Shown here piece after piece: positions 5,740-10,253 of a DNA stretch of 10,253 bases; position 1 is the first letter of the stretch, and each line of letters begins with the position of its first letter. The DNA comes from Baffinella frigidus (lineage: Eukaryota > Cryptophyceae > Cryptomonadales > Baffinellaceae): contig MU646306.1 of assembly GCA_026770585.1 (NCBI GenBank), positions 430,144 through 440,396 of the forward strand, given 5' to 3'. The notes under the pieces were generated by a model. The model saw nothing but the letters and a program-made list of their open reading frames with translations, ran no database searches and was not told the DNA's origin. The translations under genes were made by a program, and so were the position numbers.

Positions 5740-5803
5740 GTTATCTTATCTGTAGGACCTCCCCTACGTCCCTACGGGTTGCCTATTGTAGGGACCTAGG
5801 TCC
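5740..5803. mobile_element. Solo copy of the 77-bp inverted arm
   Basis: GTTATCTTATCTGTAGGACC, CCCTACGGGTTGCCTA and TAGGGACCTAGGTC repeat the left arm of the 5180-5634 element in direct orientation. No inverted partner follows. Confidence 0.75.
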
Positions 5804-5853
5804 CCTCTACCAGCCCCCCATCCACCGAAGGATCGCGTGTCGTCGTTGGCTTG

Positions 5854-5914
5854 ATCATATATACGCACACCATATATGCGCACATGCCAGACGCATATAT
5901 GCGCCATATATGCC
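5854..5914. repeat. CATATATGCGC repeats, partly palindromic
   Basis: CATATATACGCAC, CATATATGCGCAC, GCATATATGCGCC and CATATATGCC follow each other. These are alternating purine/pyrimidine tracts that can form cruciform or Z-type DNA. Confidence 0.8.
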
Positions 5915-5928
5915 TCCCCTTGCCACGA

Positions 5929-6058
5929 GTCACCAGAAGTGAACCAAATCGCGATACAGAGACCTGTGGGCAATTTCGCCAAGGGACAAACTCTGAGGGT
6001 TTATCACCCAGGGGAAATCAACTTTTGCTGTTGCTCGTTTGGTTCACTTCCCGTGGCT
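5929..6058. mobile_element. 130-bp MITE-like element, GAAGTGAACCAAA ends
   Basis: GTCACCAGAAGTGAACCAAA at the left and the inverse of TTTGGTTCACTTCCCGTGGC at the right. The interior is unrelated to the other families. Only one copy is in the window. Confidence 0.65.
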
Positions 6059-6066
6059 GGTGGTGA

Positions 6067-6102
6067 GGTTTAGGGTTTAAGGTTTAAAGTTTAGGCTTTG
6101 GG
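6067..6102 (-). repeat. Degenerate TTTAGGG array, inverted orientation
   Basis: GTTTAGGGTTTAAGGTTTAA, AGTTTAGGC and TTTGGG: the G-rich strand is on top here, opposite to most heptamer arrays of the window. Confidence 0.8.
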
Positions 6103-6152
6103 CCTCCCCCTTCCCGCGCTCGTGCAACATAGTTCAACACACGTGCTGGTCT

Positions 6153-6212
6153 GTACCAGAAAATCGTAGATGCCCTGCATGGCCATGTAGGGCATCTACG
6201 ATTTCCTGGTAC
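6153..6212. repeat. 60-bp near-perfect palindrome
   Basis: GTACCAG / CTGGTAC outside, then AAATCGTAGATGCCCT with its inverse, and a self-complementary centre CATGGCCATG. One unpaired base lies in each arm. It interrupts or adjoins an inverted fragment of the exon-a spacer. Confidence 0.9.
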
Positions 6213-6250
6213 ATTTTTGGCAATAGATGGACGCAGCCCCATTTGCTCTG
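6206..6250 (-). repeat. Inverted fragment of the exon-a spacer
   Basis: CTGGTAC, then AATAGATGGACGCAGCCCCA and TTTGCTCTG, is the reverse complement of 703-746. A piece of the 5' intron was thus copied, inverted, about 5.5 kb downstream. Confidence 0.85.
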
Positions 6251-6287
6251 TAGTCTTTATATCTAACTCAATCTTCGTTATTTAATA

Positions 6288-6424
6288 ATCTCCATATAAG
6301 TATTCATTAATTGCTTCTGTGCAACGAAAATTACTACACGATTTGCTCATAAAAGTGATAGTAGAGCGTTTGTGTAGTAAATTTCGTTGCACCAAAAACA
6401 ATTAATCAATACTTTTGTGGAGAT
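6288..6424. mobile_element. MITE, ATCTCC family, full 137-bp copy
   Basis: It begins ATCTCCATATAAGTATTCAT and ends ACTTTTGTGGAGAT. The core is GCAACGAAAATTACTACACG, TTTGCTCATAAAAGTGATAG, then TGTGTAGTAAATTTCGTTGC. The flanks TTTAATA and GAAACTA show no obvious target duplication. Confidence 0.9.
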
Positions 6425-6450
6425 GAAACTAGGGGTTTGCAGGAAGCTGG

Positions 6451-6490
6451 AAGGCGGGAAATGGGCAAAGTACTTGCTCGATTTGATCCG
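6451..6490 (+). mobile_element. Intron element right half, P4
   Basis: GGCGGGAAATGGGCAAAG, then TGCTCGATTTGATCCG, matches the right arm of P1-P3. It lies 19 bp before the acceptor of the decoy exon at 6510. Confidence 0.6.
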
Positions 6491-6509
6491 CCTCGCAACC
6501 CCCTGGCAG

Positions 6510-6563
6510 GTTGCGACCGGCGAAGTGGGGACCAAACCGTGGAGTCAGCTTCTTGACTTCCAG
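6510..6563 (+). pseudogene. Decoy copy of the start of exon d
   Basis: After CCCTGGCAG the frame reads VATGEVGTKPWSQLLDFQ and stops at TGA (6564-6566). The first five residues equal those of exon d (VATGE). The next ones (GTKPW) resemble exon b (GTKVW), which could mean a recombinant of the two or chance. It cannot be a complete exon because it ends in a stop without a donor. Confidence 0.5.
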
Positions 6564-6591
6564 TGACATTCCGGTCGAAATCGATCGGTCA

Positions 6592-6631
6592 CAGGCGGGA
6601 GATGGGGAAAATACATGCTCGATTTGATCCG
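6592..6631 (+). mobile_element. Intron element right half, P5
   Basis: AGGCGGGAGATGGGGAAAAT, then ATGCTCGATTTGATCCG, just before the exon d acceptor. It is close to P4, so P4 plus the decoy exon and P5 plus exon d form a tandem duplication with a period of about 135-140 bp. Confidence 0.65.
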
Positions 6632-6643
6632 CCCCCGTGGCAG

Positions 6644-6761
6644 GTGGCGACCGGCGAGCTGGTGGTGGACTTGAAAGCCGACTGGCCCTACAACCCCGAC
6701 CGCTGGCCGTACCTACAGTTTGCGCCGGATGAGTCCATGGCCATCCGCGTCATGCATGAAG
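6644..6761 (+). CDS. Exon d of the eIF2A-like protein
   Basis: The acceptor CCGTGGCAG ends at 6643 and a GT donor follows at 6762 (ATGAAG|GTTTCC), giving 39 codons plus one base. It reads VATGELVVDLKADWPYNPDR, then WPYLQFAPDESMAIRVMHE. Known eIF2A proteins have, after the blade matched by exon b, D-V-x-T-G, a hydrophobic strand, then W-P/C-x-x-x-F/W-S-x-D-E-x-x-x-x-R and N-E-V. Exon d shows the T-G, the W-P, the aromatic, D-E and the R in that order and spacing. eIF3b has a similar blade (W-P-x-F-x-W-S), but lacks the D-E, so eIF2A fits better. The frame stays open only to a stop at 6776-6778, inside a CCCTAAA-like repeat, which supports a splice at 6761. Confidence 0.6.
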
Positions 6762-6764
6762 GTT

Positions 6765-6910
6765 TCCCTAACACCTAAACCTCAAACCACCCAAACCCTA
6801 AACCCCAACCCCCAAAACCTAAACCCTACGCCGTGTACCCTGAACCCTGAACCCCGAACCCTCAAACGCTCGAACCCAAACCCCAAACCCCAACCCCAAA
6901 CCCCAAACCG
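6765..6910 (+). repeat. Degenerate CCCTAAA / CCCCAAA / CCCTGAA array
   Basis: It starts at the donor of exon d. It mixes AAACCCTAAACCCC, CCCTGAACCCTGAACCCC and CCCCAAACCCCAACCCC. This is the array closest to a canonical telomere-type repeat. Confidence 0.9.
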
Positions 6911-6976
6911 TGTTTTGGTCCTGGCGTGCACACTCCCTGCCGAGTTCTGCGATCGGAAAAGATTAACTGCCTAGCA

Positions 6977-7052
6977 GTTCATCTACTAAGCACACTTGTT
7001 TAAAAGTTAATTGTGTTCATCTACTAAGTACACTTGTTTAAAATTGAATTGT
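6977..7052 (+). repeat. 38-bp tandem duplication
   Basis: GTTCATCTACTAAGxACACT, TGTTTAAAA and AATTGT occur twice, AT-rich against GC-rich neighbours. Confidence 0.95.
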
Positions 7053-7079
7053 TATTCGCGGGGCGGCAGGGCTGGAGAC

Positions 7080-7228
7080 GATCTCATATGGAAACACTTA
7101 CAATTTATAAAGTGGTTTTTAAATCAAAATTACTACACGTTTGCTTTAATATTACTAGTAAAGATCGTTCTGTGTAGTAAATTTCATTGAATTCAGTTTA
7201 TAATTTATAAATGTTTGCGTATGAGATC
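7080..7228. mobile_element. MITE with shared core, TCATA ends, in a GATC site
   Basis: Inverted ends TCATATGGAAACACTT and TCATACGCAAACATTT continue through TTATAAA. The interior has AAAATTACTACACG and TGTAGTAAATTTCATTG, the core of the ATCTCC family. GATC flanks the ends (7080-7083, 7225-7228). The paralogous empty site GGAGACGATCACGCTCC at 7325-7341 carries GATC once, so the target duplication is GATC and the element proper is 7084-7224. Confidence 0.85.
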
Positions 7229-7261
7229 ATGCTCCCAGGATCAACCAAGTCAGTCGCGGGG

Positions 7262-7318
7262 CCCCTAAACCCTACACCTTGCACCCTAATCCCCAACCCC
7301 CCACCCTAAACCCTGACA
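7262..7318 (+). repeat. Short degenerate CCCTAAA / CCCTACA array
   Basis: CCCCTAAACCCTACACC, CACCCTAATCCCCAACC, CCCTAAACCCTGAC. It is followed by GGACTGGAGACGATCACGCT, also at 7071 (split by the MITE) and at 7646. Confidence 0.85.
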
Positions 7319-7379
7319 GGACTGGAGACGATCACGCTCCCGCCCGTGGGTACAAGTATGTCCTTCCACAATCTTTTAT

Positions 7380-7478
7380 CCCTTAAGTGGTCATGCCGTC
7401 AAATTTGACGGCCAAGAGGTCCTAGGCAGGTCCTAGGGCCCTACGGTAGGGCGTATGCGCCTACTGGGCACTTAAGGG
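7380..7478. mobile_element. 99-bp MITE-like element, CCCTTAAGTG ends
   Basis: Perfect 10-bp ends (CCCTTAAGTG and inverse), a perfect 18-bp palindrome GCCGTCAAATTTGACGGC at 7395-7412, a direct repeat AGGTCCTAGG, and CCTACGGTAGGG, a word also found in the ATAGG family and the 5180-5634 arms. Confidence 0.7.
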
Positions 7479-7689
7479 GTACACACCTGGCACGGACCAT
7501 TGGTGGGGACGGGATACTGCCAGGTCTCTGAAAGTCCACAAAACAAACTCACTTCTGCGAGTAGTAAACTCACTTTTCGCAAAGGTGAGTCGGTACGACT
7601 GAAACTCACCGGGTCACGTGATTCTCAAAAAGCGGTCTCCGGCAGGGCTGGAGACAATCACGCTTCCGCCCGTGGGTACCGGCACGCCG
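7479..7689 (+). other. No gene seen; short repeats
   Basis: AAACTCACTT occurs at 7546-7580 in direct copies, and GGTGAGT / ACTCACC words form weak hairpins. The third copy of the GGAGACxATCACGCTxCC segment lies at 7649-7666. The plus-strand frame here has no recognisable domain. Confidence 0.6.
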
Positions 7690-7981
7690 CAGAAGAGCGT
7701 CTTTCCCATCGCGCATACCGCTGCTGTGAACCCCTCAGCCCGACACCATGCACCGCACACCCTGAACCCTAAACTCTACACCCTACACCCTACACCCTAC
7801 ACCCTACACCCTACACCCTACACCCTACACCCTACACCCTGCACCCTACACCCTGAACCCTACACCCTACACCCTACACCCTACACCCTGAACCCTAGCC
7901 CCATAAGAGCGTGTTTCCCATCGCCCACGCCGCTGCTGTGAGACGCCTCTCTCTCTCTCTCTCTTTCTCTTTCTCTCTCTT

Positions 7982-8058
<77 letters not shown>

Positions 8059-8298
8059 ACCCTAGCTGCTGTTTCCCCACACCCTGGACCCTGGACCCTG
8101 GACCCTGGACCCTGAACCCTAACCCCATAAGAGCGTGTTTCCCATCGCGCACGCCGCTGCTACGAGACCCCACACCCTACACTCTACACCCTACACCCTA
8201 CACCCTACACCCTACACTCTACACTCTTCACCCTGCACTCTACACCCTTAACCCTACACCCTGCACCCTACACCCTACACCCTACACCCTGCACCCTA
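7690..8298 (+). repeat. Higher-order repeat: 45-bp unit alternating with CCCTNNA arrays
   Basis: AGAGCGTxTTTCCCATCGC, then CxCxCCGCTGCTxxGAxxC, recurs at 7694, 7905 and 8131. Each copy is followed by simple repeats: CCCTACA at 7766-7898; a CT tract (7947-8058), then CCCTGGA x4 at 8083-8110; CCCTACA / CCCTGCA / ACTCTACA at 8168-8298. Each array favours one heptamer variant, so arrays were amplified separately. Confidence 0.85.
7947..8058 (+). repeat. CT / CTCTTT microsatellite
   Basis: About 110 bp of pure pyrimidine made of CT steps with occasional TTT. It could act as a long polypyrimidine tract, but no AG|G exon follows directly. Confidence 0.95.
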
Positions 8299-8359
8299 CG
8301 CGCGGCCCGCGCCTCTCTCTCTCTCGCTTCGCACACAAAGTCCTTTGGTCGCAACCTTC

Positions 8360-8525
8360 ATAGGATAACGGACTGAAAATGGGGTAGTTAGGCCTACGGT
8401 ATTGGCTACGGTACGCCGTAGGGGCCTAGGGGTGGACCTACGAAAAACTCGGGCCTAAGGCCCCTGTGGCCTACCGTAGGCAATACTGTAGGCCCAACTA
8501 CCCTATTTTCAGCCCGGTGCCCTAT
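8360..8525. mobile_element. 166-bp MITE, ATAGG family, copy 2
   Basis: Ends ATAGGATAACGGACTGAAAA and the inverse of CAGCCCGGTGCCCTAT. GGGGTAGTTAGGCCTACGGT / CCTACCGTAGGCAATACTGT match copy 1 (3196-3356). The centre differs (TACGCCGTAGGGGCCTAGG). TTC precedes ATAGG in both copies. Confidence 0.85.
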
Positions 8526-8575
8526 TACACTGCCACGCCGGACATTTTGTAAAAGTCAATTCACCCACAAAATCT

Positions 8576-8640
8576 GTCAACTTAGAAACGAGGTACCCGT
8601 AATGGGTACTTCTTTGCTACACATTCGCAGGTAAGTTGAC
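8576..8640. repeat. 65-bp hairpin with GTCAACTTA ends
   Basis: GTCAACTTA at the left, TAAGTTGAC at the right, and GAGGTACCCGTAATGGGTACTTC in the middle. The arms between are partly paired. Confidence 0.75.
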
Positions 8641-8666
8641 TAGTACAAAAACTCCGCCCAGGCACT

Positions 8667-8802
8667 GTATTAACGTGTTGAGTGTTTCTTCAACGAAAAT
8701 TACTACAAGATTTGCAACGAAAATTACTACAAGATTTGCTCATAAAAGTCATAGTAGAGCATTTGTGTAGTAAATTTCGTTGCGCCAAAAGCAATTAATG
8801 CA
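8667..8802. mobile_element. MITE, ATCTCC family, degraded copy with internal duplication
   Basis: CAACGAAAATTACTACAAGA with TTTG is present twice in tandem (8691-8714, 8715-8738), then CTCATAAAAGTCATAGTAGA and TGTGTAGTAAATTTCGTTGC with GCCAAAAGCAATTAATGCAT. The outer ATCTCC ends are missing on both sides and the left arm is worn. Confidence 0.8.
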
Positions 8803-8828
8803 TTGCCTCTCTCACCGGGCGTGCTGAA

Positions 8829-8856
8829 GCCTCTGTGGGGGGGGGTGCACTTAACA
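8829..8856 (+). repeat. 30-bp G-rich motif, copy 1 (diverged)
   Basis: GCCTCTGTGGGGGGGGGTGC, then ACTTAACA. See also 9241, 9821 and 10111. Confidence 0.7.
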
Positions 8857-8934
8857 TGGTGGGCACGGGGGTAAAACCAGAGCTCTCTCGCTGTCTCGAA
8901 CCGCACTGTCTGAACTCTCGCACGCCCCCTGCAT

Positions 8935-9197
8935 CCCACACCCTACACCCTGCACCCTGCACCCTGCACCCTACCCTGCACCCTGCACCCTGCACCCTGC
9001 ACCCTACACCCTACACCCTACGCCCTACACCCTACACCCTACACCCTACACCCTACACCCTACACCCTACATCCTACACCCTACACCCTACACCCTACAC
9101 CCTACACCCTACACCCTACACCCTACACCCTACGCCCTACACCCTACACCCTACACCCTACACCCTACACCCTACACCCTACATCCTACACCCTAAA
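8935..9197 (+). repeat. Long CCCTACA / CCCTGCA array
   Basis: About 260 bp. The first part is mixed with CCCTGCA; later it is mainly CCCTACA with single variants (CCCTACG, TCCTACA). The open frame across it (repeating HPTPYTL) is a by-product of the repeat. Confidence 0.95.
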
Positions 9198-9240
9198 CAC
9201 CAACCCCAAACCAGGTGAGCGTGGCGCCGCGTCGCTCACA

Positions 9241-9270
9241 GCCTCTGGGGGGAGTGGCGCACTTAACGGT
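9241..9270 (+). repeat. 30-bp G-rich motif, copy 2
   Basis: GCCTCTGGGGGGAGTGGCGC, then ACTTAACGGT, directly in front of the CCGTTAC array. Confidence 0.85.
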
Positions 9271-9271
9271 C

Positions 9272-9484
9272 TGTTACACCCGTTACATATCCGTTATTTC
9301 CGTTACATCCGTTACATATTTTTTGCATCCGTTACTTCCGTTACAGATCCGGTGCATCCGTTACATCCGTTACACCCGTTACTTCCGTTACTTCCGTTAC
9401 AGATCCGTTACAGATCCGTTACAGATCCGTTACTTCCGTTACAGATCCGTTGCATCCGTTACATCCGTTACAGATCCGGTGCAT
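9272..9484 (+). repeat. CCGTTACAT / CCGTTACTT / CCGTTACAGAT array
   Basis: About 20 units of CCGTTAC followed by AT, TT, ACC or AGAT, so the period alternates between 9 and 11 bases. The long frames across it (IRYIRYTRYFRY) come from the repeat. Confidence 0.95.
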
Positions 9485-9529
9485 CGTGCCGGGTTGATAC
9501 CATCCTGGTACAACGCCTGCGCGATTTTA

Positions 9530-9657
9530 ATCTCCATAGAAGTATTAATAAATCGTTTTTGAGCAACGAAAATTACTACACGATTAGCTCATAAAAGTAA
9601 TAGTAGAGCATTTGTGTAGTAAATTTCGTTGCGCCAAAAGCAATCAATCAATACTTT
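9530..9657. mobile_element. MITE, ATCTCC family, right end replaced by a heptamer array
   Basis: It begins ATCTCCATAGAAGTATTAAT; the core GCAACGAAAATTACTACACG and the inverse arm follow up to CAATCAATCAATACTTT. The last bases (TATGGAGAT in other copies) are missing; GGTGTAGGG starts instead. Confidence 0.9.
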
Positions 9658-9766
9658 AGGTGTAGGGTGTAGGGTGTAGGGAGTAGGGTGTAGGGTGTAG
9701 GGTGTAGGGTGCAGGGTGTAGGGTGTAGGGTGTAGGGTGTAGGGTGCAGGGTGTAGGGTGTAGGGC
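9658..9766 (-). repeat. TGTAGGG array, inverted relative to the others
   Basis: The complement of CCCTACA with a few CCCTGCA variants, about 15 units. With 6067-6102 it is one of two arrays with the G-rich strand on top. Confidence 0.95.
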
Positions 9767-9820
9767 CTCACAGCAGCAGCGTGCGCGAGATGAATTTAGT
9801 GGCGCTCAGCGGCGCTCAGC

Positions 9821-9850
9821 GCCTCTGGGGGGTGTCGCACACTTAACGGT
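9821..9850 (+). repeat. 30-bp G-rich motif, copy 3
   Basis: GCCTCTGGGGGGTGTCGCAC, then ACTTAACGGT. Preceded by GGCGCTCAGC twice (9801-9820). Confidence 0.85.
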
Positions 9851-9865
9851 ACTATAATGATCCAC

Positions 9866-9888
9866 TCGTGTAGCAGTTTTCGTTGGCA
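9866..9888. mobile_element. Solo half of the MITE core
   Basis: TCGTGTAGCAGTTTTCGTTG, then GCA, matches one side of the core (TCGTGTAGTAATTTTCGTTG) with two changes. No inverted partner is nearby. Confidence 0.6.
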
Positions 9889-9917
9889 GAAAGGCGTTGA
9901 TTACAACGTTATCTCAG

Positions 9918-9949
9918 GTACCACTAGACCACCGAAGTGGACCAAACCC
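9918..9949 (+). pseudogene. Fragment resembling the exon d decoy, split by a MITE
   Basis: After TATCTCAG, ACCACCGAAGTGGACCAAAC resembles GACCGGCGAAGTGGGGACCAAACC at 6514-6537. Its continuation (AAAACCGTGGA) follows the MITE at 10087. So part of the 6510 unit appears to exist again about 3.4 kb downstream, interrupted. Confidence 0.5.
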
Positions 9950-10086
9950 ATCTCCATAGAAGTATTAAATAATTGCTTTTGGCGCAACGAAATTTACTAC
10001 ACAAATACTCTACTATTACTTTTATGAGCAAATCGTGCAGTAATTTTCGTTGCCCAAAAGCAATTAATTAATACTTGTATGGAGAT
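9950..10086. mobile_element. MITE, ATCTCC family, full 137-bp copy, core inverted
   Basis: Ends ATCTCCATAGAAGTATTAAA and TTAATACTTGTATGGAGAT. The middle (CTCTACTATTACTTTTATGA) is the reverse complement of the middle in the other copies, so this insertion lies in the opposite direction. AAACC is found on both sides, and the empty relative ACCAAACCGTGGA is at 6531-6543. Confidence 0.9.
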
Positions 10087-10110
10087 TAAAACCGTGGACG
10101 TGGGTTGAGC

Positions 10111-10140
10111 GCCTCTGGGGGGGGTCGTGCACTTAACGGT
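10111..10140 (+). repeat. 30-bp G-rich motif, copy 4
   Basis: GCCTCTGGGGGGGGTCGTGC, then ACTTAACGGT. GCTGTTACGACCGTTACACC follows at 10161, a short relative of the CCGTTAC array. Confidence 0.85.
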
Positions 10141-10187
10141 CCGTCTCTTCCTTCGCATTTGCTGTTACGACCGTTACACCCGGGTTC

Positions 10188-10201
10188 TATCTCTCCTCTC
10201 T

Positions 10202-10246
<45 letters not shown>

Positions 10247-10253
10247 CGCTCTT
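10188..10253 (+). repeat. CT microsatellite at the window edge
   Basis: ATCTCTCCTCTCTCTCTT, then pure CT steps to the end, with CTCGCTCGCTCTT last. It continues beyond the window. Confidence 0.95.

Noticed and set aside
6765-6910. Possible true chromosome end
   Set aside because: The array is short, mixed, and followed by more than 3 kb of other sequence, so it is interstitial.
7947-8058. Polypyrimidine tract of a real acceptor
   Set aside because: No AG|G followed by an open, non-repeat exon lies within 100 bp downstream.
7618-9218. Open frames repeating HPTPYTL and SLSLFLSL
   Set aside because: They are translations of CCCTACA and CT repeats; the heptamer keeps three frames open by chance.
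9215-9594. Open frames rich in RYIRY across the CCGTTAC array
   Set aside because: Produced by the repeat itself; unit lengths of 9 and 11 change the frame between versions.
1-10253. tRNA, rRNA, or the dinoflagellate spliced-leader relic
   Set aside because: I looked for tRNA-type T-loops, rRNA-like blocks and the leader end (TTGGCTCAAG) and saw none by eye; a covariance-model scan would be more decisive.

Overview
The window looks like intron-rich nuclear DNA of a eukaryotic alga or other protist, most likely a dinoflagellate. No open frame is long enough to be a normal intact gene, and there are no operons, rRNA or tRNA. Instead there are short exon-like islands behind pyrimidine-rich CAG|G acceptors, many MITE-like palindromes, and long arrays of a CCCTNNA heptamer, which is a degenerate form of the plant/alga-type telomere repeat CCCTAAA. 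The dinoflagellate call rests on this style and is moderate at best.

My main reading is that most of the window is the inside of one plus-strand gene for an eIF2A-like beta-propeller protein (translation initiation factor 2A; the related eIF3b is the alternative). Three islands are colinear with the N-terminal propeller of that family: exon a (583-675, with VEVINPDTGDIVFSATGPG), exon b (best copies 3993-4107 and 4179-4344, with WLSSEAGTKVW) and exon d (6644-6761, with TGELVVDL and WPYLQFAPDESMAIRVM). Between b and d an acidic Asp/Ala/Glu/Gly segment ending in GGGTSLLV occurs five times. The gene has neither its start nor its end here.

Layout: 1-100, 30-bp tandem repeat. 193-576, tandem copies of the acceptor and first codons of exon a. 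583-1138, exon a and two degenerate copies, one split by a MITE. 1141-3700, heptamer repeats, retroposon-like tails, nested palindromes and MITEs. 3707-4344, exon b in three copies alternating with a palindromic intron element. 4264-4960, acidic exon repeats. 5050-6430, inverted-repeat elements and minisatellites. 6451-6761, exon d and a decoy copy. 6765-10253, heptamer arrays, CT tracts, a CCGTTAC array, MITEs and a repeated 30-bp G-rich motif.

Two features stand out. Nearly every recognisable exon comes with local partial duplicates that carry their own splice acceptor, so the gene is full of decoy exons. Several palindromic element families share one internal core of about 20 bp but have different ends, and three insertions can be compared with an empty paralogous site inside this same window.
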